Positions 1-6,167 of a DNA stretch of 21,209 nucleotides are shown piece by piece. Origin of the DNA: SLFT01 sp964493075 (GTDB lineage: Bacteria; Hydrogenedentota; Hydrogenedentia; Hydrogenedentales; CAITNO01); assembly GCA_964493075.1 (NCBI GenBank), contig CAZBNU010000056.1:1-21209 (forward strand). Reading direction: 5' to 3'. Under the pieces are notes generated by a model. That model searched no databases, was not told the DNA's origin, and worked only from the letters and a program-made list of their open reading frames with translations. Each line of letters starts with the position of its first letter. The first letter of the stretch is position 1. A program made the position numbers and the translations under genes.

Positions 1-32
1 GGAATGACGCCGAGATCGGGACGGACCGGGTG

Positions 33-60
33 AAAAAACAAAGAGGCAAAGATGCCTCTT
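33..60. terminator. Hairpin at left edge, probable terminator of an upstream gene
   Basis: An 8-bp perfect inverted repeat, AAGAGGCA (41-48) and TGCCTCTT (53-60), encloses the loop AAGA. Six A residues (33-38) lie to its left. On the minus strand the stem is therefore followed by TGTTTTTT, which resembles an intrinsic terminator. On the plus strand the stem is followed by CTACG, so it would be a weak terminator in that direction. A TGA at 31-33 in frame with base 1 could be the end of a gene that lies mostly outside the window, but too little is visible to call it. The gene to the right is on the plus strand, so the likely job is insulating it from upstream transcription. Confidence 0.4.
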
Positions 61-99
61 CTACGTTGTGCTGCAAGGACTTGGGCATTTTAGTTTGAC

Positions 100-129
100 T
101 TGGAGCGCCGAATTCGGTACTCTTATTAT
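100..129 (+). promoter_or_regulatory. Candidate sigma-70-type promoter for the Gfo/Idh-TIM barrel pair
   Basis: A -35-like TTGGAG (100-105, 4 of 6 matches) is separated by 18 nt from the -10-like TATTAT (124-129, 5 of 6 matches). A second -35-like TTGACT lies at 95-100. Transcription would start near 136, giving a leader of about 100 nt that contains the dyad at 177-201. The call rests only on consensus matching. Confidence 0.35.
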
Positions 130-176
130 ACGGTGCACATGGAAGGGCTGTGTGCGTCAGTTTTGAAATCGTGTCA

Positions 177-201
177 TACCGACATGGGTTATGTGTCGGT
201 A
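177..201 (+). promoter_or_regulatory. Leader dyad upstream of first Gfo/Idh gene
   Basis: A perfect 8-bp inverted repeat, TACCGACA (177-184) and TGTCGGTA (194-201), surrounds the 9-nt loop TGGGTTATG. It ends 36 nt before the start codon and lies downstream of the candidate promoter. It could be an RNA stem-loop in the leader or a DNA operator for a sugar-responsive repressor. The sequence alone does not distinguish these. Confidence 0.45.
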
Positions 202-237
202 AACAACAATCAACGTAACCTCTCGGAGGGAATTAGC

Positions 238-1404
238 ATGGCTAAGAAGACTGTGAATGTCGCCATTATCGGCGGTAATTTCATGGGCAAGGCGCACAGC
301 AACGGCTGGCGCAAGGTGGACATGTTCTTCAACGATTTGCCGGTGAAGCCGGTAATGAAGGTCATGTGCGACAAATCCAAGGACGCATTGGAAAATGCCG
401 AACGCTACGGCTGGCAGGAAACGTCGGAAGACTGGAAGGAAGTGGTCAATCGTCCGGATATTGATATCATTGATATCTGCACGCCGAACTTCCTGCACAC
501 AGAGATGGCCATTGAAGCAGCGAAGGCGGGCAAGCATATCGTCTGCGAGAAACCGTTGGCGAACACCCTGAAAGAGGCCAAGGCCATGTTGGCGGCTGCC
601 GAAAAAGGCGGCGTGAAGCACATGTGCGGCTTCTCGTACCGTTTCGCTCCCGCCGTGCAGACCATGAAGAACATGATCAGCAAGGGCGAACTCGGAGAGA
701 TTTTCCATTTCCGTGCCGCTTATCAGCAGGACTGGATTGTTGACCCGGACTTCCCGATGGTATGGCGTCTGAAGAAGAAACATACCGGCTCAGGCGCATT
801 GGGCGACATTGGCGCACATATCACAGATCTATGCCATTTCCTCGTGGGCGATGTATGCGAAGTGACCAGCGCCCTCCAGACTTTTATTGACAAGCGTGTA
901 GTCCCTGATTCCGATGTGGGCGCATGGGACGCCAAGAGCGGCAGCGGTAAGAAAGTTTATGACACAGTGGACGTGGATGACGCAGCGGTATTCATCGGTC
1001 GCATCAAGGATGCAAACACGTTGGCAACTTTTGAAGCGACCCGTTTCGCTCCCGGTCGGCGTAACTACAATTGTGTGGAAGTTTATGGCAGCAAGGGTTC
1101 TCTGATCTGGAATCAGGAAGACATGAACCAGTTTGAATACTTCAATCGCGCCGATGGCGCCACAGTTCAGGGCTTCCGCAAAGTGTTGGCATGTGATATC
1201 GGCCATCCCTATGTGCACGCTTGGTGGCCTCCGGGACACATCATCGGCTACGAACACCTCTTCGTACACGAAATCTATGAGTTCCTGTGCGGACTTAACA
1301 AAAAGAAGATCACGTACCCCACCTTCGCAGATGCGGTCAAGTGCCAGTCGGTGCTTGAAGCAGTGGAAAAAGCAGCGTCAACAAAGAAATGGCAGAAGGT
1401 CTGA
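238..1404 (+). CDS. Gfo/Idh/MocA family NAD(P)-dependent oxidoreductase
   Basis: This 388-residue protein is a probable cytoplasmic NAD(P)-dependent dehydrogenase of a sugar, inositol or related polyol; the substrate cannot be read from the sequence. The N-terminal Rossmann fold has the dinucleotide motif GGNFMG (residues 12-17) after a hydrophobic strand. The family EKP motif is at 104-106 with K105 the expected catalytic lysine. The C-terminal alpha/beta domain has GDIGAHITD (189-197), where D190 and H194 match the conserved Asp/His pair seen in inositol dehydrogenases. The ATG at 238 is chosen because GGAGGG (225-230) sits 7 nt upstream and the reading MAKKTVNVAIIGG begins directly at the Rossmann fold; the open frame extends upstream to 100 but without a ribosome site. 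A TIM-barrel sugar isomerase follows after 31 bp, so the two probably act on consecutive steps. Confidence 0.9.
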   Translation: MAKKTVNVAIIGGNFMGKAHSNGWRKVDMFFNDLPVKPVMKVMCDKSKDALENAERYGWQETSEDWKEVVNRPDIDIIDICTPNFLHTEMAIEAAKAGKHIVCEKPLANTLKEAKAMLAAAEKGGVKHMCGFSYRFAPAVQTMKNMISKGELGEIFHFRAAYQQDWIVDPDFPMVWRLKKKHTGSGALGDIGAHITDLCHFLVGDVCEVTSALQTFIDKRVVPDSDVGAWDAKSGSGKKVYDTVDVDDAAVFIGRIKDANTLATFEATRFAPGRRNYNCVEVYGSKGSLIWNQEDMNQFEYFNRADGATVQGFRKVLACDIGHPYVHAWWPPGHIIGYEHLFVHEIYEFLCGLNKKKITYPTFADAVKCQSVLEAVEKAASTKKWQKV

Positions 1405-1435
1405 CTTTAGTTCCAAAATCAACAAGGAGAAAAAA

Positions 1436-2398
1436 ATGAAACTCGGTTTATTGACAGTGATGTTCAGCGACAAGCCGCTGAAAGATGTGCTTGAAATGAT
1501 ACGTCCGCTGGAATTGCAAACGGTGGAACTGGGCACCGGCAATTATCCCGGCGGCGCCCATTGCCCCGCAAAGGAGATGCTGGAATCCAAGCCAAAGCGT
1601 GATGAGTTAATGGCCATGCTGAAAGGCGAGGGGCTGGAAATCAGCGCGCTCAGTTGTCACGGCAATCCCATCCATCCAGACGAAGATTTTGCCAAGTCAA
1701 ATCATGAAGTAATTATGGACACCATCAAACTGGCGAATGAACTTGGTGTTGGCGTAGTCAACGGTTTTTCCGGCTGCCCCGGTTCCGGCCCCGGCGATAC
1801 CAAACCAAACTGGGTAACCTGCGCATGGCCGCCCGACTACCTCGACATACTTGAGTACCAGTGGAACGAGAAAGTCATTCCTTACTGGACAAAGATGGAC
1901 AAAGTGTTGAAAGACAACGGCGTCAAGTATGCCTTTGAAATTCACCCTGGGTTTGTGGTTTACAATACGGAAACCATGTTGAAACTTCGTAATACCTGTG
2001 GCGACAGCCTGGGTGTCAACTTCGACCCAAGTCATCTGTTCTGGCAGGGGATGGAACCGGTGCAATGCGTAAAGGCTCTTGCCGGCGCAATTTACCACGT
2101 CCATGCGAAAGACTCCATCGTTGATCCTGTGAACGCAGCGGTTAATGGTGTGAACGATGCCAAACCCTATGACAAGGAACTCGAACGTTCCTGGATTTTC
2201 CGCACCTGTGGGTATGGTCATGACCAGAAATGGTGGAATGATTTCTTCTCCACACTGCGTTTGGTCGGCTATGATGGCCCCATCAGTATTGAACATGAGG
2301 ACAGCATCATGTCCAGCTGGGAAGGTCTCACCAAAGCAGTCTCCTTCCTGAAACAGAGCATTATCTTCGAAGAGCCCACCGCAATGACCTGGGCATAA
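1436..2398 (+). CDS. Sugar phosphate isomerase/epimerase (xylose isomerase-like TIM barrel)
   Basis: This 320-residue protein belongs to the AP-endonuclease-2/xylose-isomerase-like TIM-barrel superfamily. These are cytoplasmic, divalent-metal-dependent isomerases, epimerases or dehydratases acting on sugars, keto-sugars or inositol derivatives. The expected metal ligands are visible at strand ends: E168 (in FEIHPGF), D197 (in NFDPSHLFW, with H200), H223 (in YHVHAKD) and E286 (in SIEHED). The barrel begins at residue 2 (KLGLLTVMF). The ATG at 1436 is preceded by AAGGAGA at 1424-1430; an earlier in-frame ATG lies inside the preceding gene and is not credible. The gene is 31 bp behind a Gfo/Idh dehydrogenase and followed by a strong terminator, so the pair forms a two-gene operon. 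The dehydrogenase would make a keto-sugar that this enzyme isomerises or cleaves; that division of labour is inferred. Confidence 0.88.
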   Translation: MKLGLLTVMFSDKPLKDVLEMIRPLELQTVELGTGNYPGGAHCPAKEMLESKPKRDELMAMLKGEGLEISALSCHGNPIHPDEDFAKSNHEVIMDTIKLANELGVGVVNGFSGCPGSGPGDTKPNWVTCAWPPDYLDILEYQWNEKVIPYWTKMDKVLKDNGVKYAFEIHPGFVVYNTETMLKLRNTCGDSLGVNFDPSHLFWQGMEPVQCVKALAGAIYHVHAKDSIVDPVNAAVNGVNDAKPYDKELERSWIFRTCGYGHDQKWWNDFFSTLRLVGYDGPISIEHEDSIMSSWEGLTKAVSFLKQSIIFEEPTAMTWA

Positions 2399-2422
2399 AT
2401 GTTCACGTTGAGTTAAATACAC

Positions 2423-2458
2423 AAAACGGTCGGGCTTACGATAGCCCGGCCGTTTTTT
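2423..2458 (+). terminator. Rho-independent terminator of the dehydrogenase-isomerase operon
   Basis: A 14-bp stem pairs AAAACGGTCGGGCT (2423-2436) with AGCCCGGCCGTTTT (2443-2456), containing one T-G wobble, around the loop TACGAT. It ends in six T residues (2453-2458). It lies 25 nt after the stop codon. Confidence 0.92.
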
Positions 2459-2504
2459 CCGTTTGTGTAACCCCTGACCTGCAAACTCGGTCTTAACTAA
2501 CAAG

Positions 2505-2915
2505 ATGCGTAATTATATTCTTGTCATACCGCTTGTTGCGGCGTCCATCACACTGGCCTATATCATCCTGCGTGAAATGATGCGCGTCTGGCTTGATCAT
2601 CGTGTCAAGATGGCATTGCTGGAACGGCTTGAACACAAGCCGGAACTTCTTTATTCGTTCAAGGAACTACAGGAATTACTGGACGATACCCCTGTACCCG
2701 TGACGCGAAAACACAAAACCGACCCTACGCTTACCGGCGTTTTCCTCGCGCTGATAGGACTCATCTCTGTTATTGTTTATAGTCTGATTGGCAGAAGCCA
2801 GTGGGCGGTGGGAGCCTATTTCGGCGGTGTGGCATGTGTGGTCATTGGATTTCTGCTCACCACCATCGGGCTAGTCGCGCGCATTCTTCGGCGACCACCC
2901 CACAAGATGGACTAA
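2505..2915 (+). CDS. Small three-helix membrane protein, function unknown
   Basis: This 136-residue protein is not assigned to a family with confidence. Three hydrophobic segments are visible: residues 4-22, about 77-97 and about 101-124. Between the first and second lies a charged cytosolic-type stretch (VKMALLERLEHKPELLYSF) and a Lys/Arg-rich segment near 68-71. The layout of one N-terminal helix, a MALLER-type amphipathic region and two C-terminal helices resembles small membrane proteins of the DUF6249 kind, but this is only a resemblance. The ATG at 2505 has no strong Shine-Dalgarno site. It sits between a terminator and a probable promoter for the next gene, so it may be transcribed alone. 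Confidence 0.6.
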   Translation: MRNYILVIPLVAASITLAYIILREMMRVWLDHRVKMALLERLEHKPELLYSFKELQELLDDTPVPVTRKHKTDPTLTGVFLALIGLISVIVYSLIGRSQWAVGAYFGGVACVVIGFLLTTIGLVARILRRPPHKMD

Positions 2916-2969
2916 TTGTTGTAAGAAGCGGAATTGGTAAACTCCTGATACCATCCACGTCCGCCCCCT

Positions 2970-2998
2970 TTGACCTATCCCACGACAAGCAATATTCA
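2970..2998 (+). promoter_or_regulatory. Weak candidate promoter for the FprA-type reductase
   Basis: TTGACC (2970-2975, 5 of 6) and TATTCA (2993-2998, 3 of 6) are separated by exactly 17 nt. Transcription would begin about 20 nt before the ATG at 3026. The poor -10 match makes this a weak call. Confidence 0.3.
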
Positions 2999-3025
2999 CC
3001 GCAATAATCTACAAGGCAGAACAAA

Positions 3026-4336
3026 ATGACTCAAGAACCACCTCCCCTGAGGGTCGCCATCATCGGCAGCGGCGCGGCAGGATTTTTTTGCGCGGACTAT
3101 CTGCTGCGTCTTGCCCAACCCTGTGAAGTCTGCATCTTTGAGAAAAACCCCACTCCTTTCGGTCTTGTCCGAGACGGAGTCGCGCCCGACAAGAGCAACC
3201 TCCGGGGTGTCACCCGTGCCTTCGACCGCATCGCAAACAAGAAAGGCTTTTCCTGGTTCGGCAACGTAACGGTTGGCCTGGATATCAGCATAACAACGTT
3301 GAAGAATTTCTTCCATGCAGTCATTGTTGCAGGCGGCGCTTCAAATTCAAAAACACTGGATATTCAGGGCGAGTCTTTGCACGGATGCTTTAATGCCCGA
3401 ACTTTTGCTGGCTGGTACAACGGAAGCTTTGCTGACAACATTATCCATCCCGACCTGTCTCATCCGGCGGCAGTTGTCATCGGTGCGGGCAATGCCGCGT
3501 TAGACATGGTGCGAATCCTCGCAACACCGCCGGAATCGCTGGCAAGTACAGACATCGCCAGCCGCGCCCTTGCAACGCTCCGCAAGAGCAGTATCACCGA
3601 TATACATCTTGTGGCAAGACGCGGCCCCATACAGGCGCGATTTGCTTCGGAAGAACTGCTTGATCTTGCCGCCATCCCCGGGTACAGCATCGAAATTCAT
3701 ACCGATACGGACTTTGAAGAGAGTACCAGCGGCTCCGAGGAATTGCTGCGGCTGCAGGAAGTGTATCGGAAACTGGTGAAAATGCCTGCATATACCACAC
3801 AACAGGACAAGCGCATCCATCTCCATTTCAACTTGACGCCCTTCGGTATCATGGGCACGGACAGGGTTGAGGGTGTACTGTTTATGGATGCACACGAAAC
3901 CGCCATGTATATCCCCTGCGGCCTGGCAATAACCAGCATCGGCTTTAGGGGACAACCAATTACGGGGCTTCCTTTTGATGAAGAATCTGGTGTAATCCCC
4001 AATCGTGCAGGAAGGGTAACAGACAACGGCGAGATTATTCCGGGTATGTATGCGGCAGGCTGGATAAAACGGGGCGCAAACGGTGTAATCGGATCCAACA
4101 AACCCTGTTGTCGGGAAACCGTGCAAAACATCCTTGATGACAGAGAAAACCTTTGTCACAAAAACGCACTTGAGACTAAAGAACTGACAGCATTTATGAA
4201 AAAACATGCTATCCAGTATCTTACTTATAGTGACTGGCTGAAAATAGACGCAGCCGAACAGGAACGGGGCGCGACCCTGGGCAAGGTTCGGGAAAAATTT
4301 CCCACCCTGAACGAGATGCTGTCACTATTGCCGTAA
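3026..4336 (+). CDS. fprA: FprA-type ferredoxin/adrenodoxin-NADP+ reductase
   Basis: This 436-residue flavoprotein should transfer electrons between NADPH and a ferredoxin in the cytoplasm, like mycobacterial FprA and mitochondrial adrenodoxin reductase. FAD-binding GSGAAG is at 14-19 and the family motif PFGLVRDGVAPD at 44-55. The second dinucleotide fold begins at VIGAGNAALD (151-160), and ARRGPIQARF (197-206) carries the arginines expected to hold the NADP 2'-phosphate. The C-terminal FAD motif GWIKRGANGVIGSNK (345-359) is nearly diagnostic. AAGG at 3013-3016 precedes the ATG. No ferredoxin gene is adjacent, so the redox partner must be encoded elsewhere. It stands alone between a small membrane protein and the nadX operon. 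Confidence 0.9.
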   Translation: MTQEPPPLRVAIIGSGAAGFFCADYLLRLAQPCEVCIFEKNPTPFGLVRDGVAPDKSNLRGVTRAFDRIANKKGFSWFGNVTVGLDISITTLKNFFHAVIVAGGASNSKTLDIQGESLHGCFNARTFAGWYNGSFADNIIHPDLSHPAAVVIGAGNAALDMVRILATPPESLASTDIASRALATLRKSSITDIHLVARRGPIQARFASEELLDLAAIPGYSIEIHTDTDFEESTSGSEELLRLQEVYRKLVKMPAYTTQQDKRIHLHFNLTPFGIMGTDRVEGVLFMDAHETAMYIPCGLAITSIGFRGQPITGLPFDEESGVIPNRAGRVTDNGEIIPGMYAAGWIKRGANGVIGSNKPCCRETVQNILDDRENLCHKNALETKELTAFMKKHAIQYLTYSDWLKIDAAEQERGATLGKVREKFPTLNEMLSLLP

Positions 4337-4429
4337 CCGTCAGAATCCTCTCGATATGGCGGCTTCTATCGTTTATGTTTCTCCATTATGATATTTTTAT
4401 GGGGCGTTGGAATCCTTATCAGCGTAAAA

Positions 4430-4459
4430 TTGACAACCCACCTGCCTTTTTGATACCAT
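4430..4459 (+). promoter_or_regulatory. Probable promoter of nadX-rplU-rpmA
   Basis: A perfect -35 TTGACA (4430-4435) is followed after 18 nt by TACCAT (4454-4459). This -10 has an extended TG element at 4451-4452. It lies in a 248-bp gene-free stretch and would give a leader of about 120 nt before nadX. The rest of the stretch holds only an imperfect stem pairing CCAGCA plus GAGA (4491-4501) with TCTC plus TGCTGG (4510-4523), which could fold in the leader. Confidence 0.5.
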
Positions 4460-4584
4460 ACGCGCCAATAGTAAGCACTCCCAATGAACACCAGCAGGAG
4501 AAAGATGTGTCTCTTTATGCTGGCGGGTAGGGTTTCCTCATTCAACAACGTCGGGGGCTATTACCCGGTTGTCTTGGAGGCCTT

Positions 4585-5397
4585 ATGGCCAAAATGAAAA
4601 TAGGCATTGTCGGTTGCGGCAATATCGCAACTGATATTTGCATTGCCATACGAGAAAAAGAAATACCAGCGGAAGTAGTGGCTCTTACCGATGTTGATGT
4701 TTCAAAAGCAGAAACATTGCGTAAGGAATACAATCTTAAGGCTGTTATCGGAACACTGGAAGAAACAGTTGCCAGCGTGGATTTTGTGGTCGAATGCGCC
4801 GTATCCGCTGCGGTATCAGAGGTTCTTTTGTCTGCAATTCGACATCATGTTGATTGCTTGATAATGAGCATCGGCGGTCTGATGTCTAAGCCGGAATTGA
4901 TGGAAGAGGCCAAGGAGAATCGCATACACGTATGGCTGCCCACAGGCGCCATCTGTGGCATTGATGGCATTCGCGCCGCCATGCAGGCTGGACTGGACTC
5001 AGTAACGCTAACCACGCGCAAGCCACCTCGTGGTCTGGCAGGTGCTCCGTACTTAAAGGAGCAGGGCATAGATGTTTCCCATCTTGCCGAACCGTTGGTT
5101 GTTTTTGAAGGCACCGCCAGGGAAGCCGTGAACGCTTTTCCGGCAAATGTGAATGTAGCGGCCACGTTGAGTCTGGCTGGAATAGGGCCGGATAAAACGC
5201 GGGTGCGGATCATTGCGGACCCGGACGCTACAACGAATACGCATGAGATCAATGCGATTGGTTTATTCGGTGAAATGACTACGATCATACGAAATCGTCC
5301 GTCACCCCGAAATCCCAAGTCGAGTTACATGGCTTCGCTCTCTGCGAGCGCTGAACTGGCGACCGCAGCTGCGTTGTTTGTCGCCAGAGAAAGTTAG
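4585..5397 (+). CDS. nadX: L-aspartate dehydrogenase
   Basis: This 270-residue enzyme should oxidise L-aspartate with NAD(P)+ to iminoaspartate, the substrate of quinolinate synthase NadA in NAD biosynthesis, replacing L-aspartate oxidase NadB. The N-terminal Rossmann motif GCGNIA is at 10-15. Family-typical blocks follow: PTGAICGID (119-127), TTRKPP (143-148), FPANVNVAATLSLAG (185-199), a likely catalytic histidine in THEI (H220) and NPKSSYMASLSASA (243-256). Length is typical. GGAGG at 4576-4580 is only 4 nt from the ATG at 4585; the in-frame ATG at 4594 (MKIGIVG) is 13 nt away and is a possible alternative. No nadA or nadC is in the window. rplU begins 48 nt downstream with no terminator between, so NAD synthesis and ribosomal protein genes are probably co-transcribed. 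Confidence 0.88.
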   Translation: MAKMKIGIVGCGNIATDICIAIREKEIPAEVVALTDVDVSKAETLRKEYNLKAVIGTLEETVASVDFVVECAVSAAVSEVLLSAIRHHVDCLIMSIGGLMSKPELMEEAKENRIHVWLPTGAICGIDGIRAAMQAGLDSVTLTTRKPPRGLAGAPYLKEQGIDVSHLAEPLVVFEGTAREAVNAFPANVNVAATLSLAGIGPDKTRVRIIADPDATTNTHEINAIGLFGEMTTIIRNRPSPRNPKSSYMASLSASAELATAAALFVARES

Positions 5398-5445
5398 ACA
5401 GAAATCAGTCTCTCAAGAAGGGACATAGCATTGGAGAGAAATCAA

Positions 5446-5760
5446 ATGTATGCAGTTCTAATGACCGGCGGAAAGCAGTACAAGGTGACAGAAAATTCCT
5501 TGCTGCGCGTGGAAAAACTGGAGCATCCTGTGGGCGATCAAATCGAATTTGATTCGGTTAAAATGGTTATCGGCGACGACGACAGCGTAGTTGCCAATCC
5601 CGAAGCCCTGCTGTCCGCCAGGGTAGTCGCACAAGTTGAAGGTCACGGACGCGAAAAAAAGATTCGCGTGTACAAGAAAAAGCGCAGGAAAGGCTATGAA
5701 CGGATGAACGGTCATCGTCAGGCCTATACGCTTATTCGTGTACAAGAAATCAAAATGTAA
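5446..5760 (+). CDS. rplU: 50S ribosomal protein L21
   Basis: This is a 104-residue protein of the large ribosomal subunit that contacts 23S rRNA. It begins with the classic L21 opening YAVLMTGGKQYKV (2-14) and ends with the signature around KKKRRKGYERMNGHRQ (77-92). A TTG at 5431 is in frame, but the ATG at 5446 matches the family N-terminus and has GGAGAG (5433-5438) 7 nt upstream, so it is preferred. rpmA follows after 15 bp, the near-universal rplU-rpmA order. Confidence 0.96.
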   Translation: MYAVLMTGGKQYKVTENSLLRVEKLEHPVGDQIEFDSVKMVIGDDDSVVANPEALLSARVVAQVEGHGREKKIRVYKKKRRKGYERMNGHRQAYTLIRVQEIKM

Positions 5761-5775
5761 ACAGGAGATACAGAC

Positions 5776-6039
5776 ATGGCTCATAAGAAAGCAGGCGGTA
5801 GTTCACGGAACGGTCGCGACAGCAACGCGCAACGGTTGGGTGTAAAGCGTTACGGCGGCGAACAGGTGCGTGCCGGTAATATTATTGTGCGGCAACGCGG
5901 AACCAAACTGCATGCAGGTGTCAATTGCGGCGTTGGCAACGACCACACACTTTTTGCACTTAAAGACGGCGTAGTGCAATTCAGATTCTTCAAACGCGGA
6001 CGGAAGTGTGTAGATATCGTTCCCGCAATAGCCGAATAG
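5776..6039 (+). CDS. rpmA: 50S ribosomal protein L27
   Basis: This 87-residue protein lies next to the peptidyl transferase centre, its N-terminus reaching toward the P-site tRNA. It opens with AHKKAGGSSRNGRDS, directly exposing the conserved Ala-His-Lys tail. There is therefore no cleavable N-terminal extension of the kind found in Firmicutes and relatives. The signature GVNCGVGNDHTLFAL (48-62) is present. AGGAGA at 5762-5767 precedes the ATG. A strong terminator begins 31 bp after the stop, separating it from obg, although the three genes form the standard cluster. Confidence 0.97.
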   Translation: MAHKKAGGSSRNGRDSNAQRLGVKRYGGEQVRAGNIIVRQRGTKLHAGVNCGVGNDHTLFALKDGVVQFRFFKRGRKCVDIVPAIAE

Positions 6040-6069
6040 CCTCAGGCGCTTTAACAGTTTTTTTGAATG

Positions 6070-6099
6070 ACACCCTCAATTGCTGAGGGTGTTTTTTTT
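6070..6099 (+). terminator. Rho-independent terminator after rpmA
   Basis: A 9-bp stem (ACACCCTCA 6070-6078 with TGAGGGTGT 6084-6092) surrounds the loop ATTGC and is followed by a run of eight T residues (6092-6099). This ends the nadX-rplU-rpmA transcript and implies that obg has a separate promoter or is reached by readthrough. Confidence 0.95.
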
Positions 6100-6118
6100 G
6101 AATCCCACATTACGACAA

Positions 6119-6167
6119 CAAGGAGATGTCCGGCTCGCAGAGAGATCAGCCGGACCAAAATGACATG
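6119..6167 (+). promoter_or_regulatory. Structured translation initiation region of obg
   Basis: The Shine-Dalgarno core AGGAG (6121-6125) lies 39 nt before the ATG that matches the Obg family start (6165). Between them is a perfect 8-bp inverted repeat, GTCCGGCT (6128-6135) and AGCCGGAC (6148-6155), with a 12-nt loop. If the hairpin forms, the unpaired distance from Shine-Dalgarno to AUG falls to 2 + 9 = 11 nt, a workable spacing. The ATG at 6126 is also in frame but directly abuts AGGAG with zero spacing, so it is a poor start. Confidence 0.5.

Noticed and set aside
157..783. Minus-strand open frame opposite the first Gfo/Idh gene
   Set aside because: Antisense shadow; it would also cross the promoter, leader dyad and ribosome site of the sense gene.
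1133..1435. In-frame upstream extension of the TIM-barrel gene
   Set aside because: It would overlap the dehydrogenase gene by about 270 bp, while the ATG at 1436 has a clear ribosome site and the correct N-terminus.
1697..2503. Long minus-strand open frame, 268 codons, opposite the TIM-barrel gene
   Set aside because: It lies antisense to a gene with intact metal-binding motifs, crosses a strong terminator, has no ribosome site and shows no recognisable domain.
2928..2964. Imperfect stem (GCGGA/TCCGC with inner GGTA/TACC) after the small membrane protein gene
   Set aside because: Large internal loops and no T-run, so it does not qualify as a terminator.
3500..4207. Minus-strand open frame of 235 codons opposite the FprA-type reductase
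   Set aside because: The plus strand encodes all FAD/NADP motifs; the antisense frame has no domain or ribosome site.
4366..4548. 60-codon minus-strand frame with one hydrophobic segment in the gap before nadX
   Set aside because: It starts with TTG, lacks a Shine-Dalgarno site and lies across the probable nadX promoter; kept only as a remote possibility.
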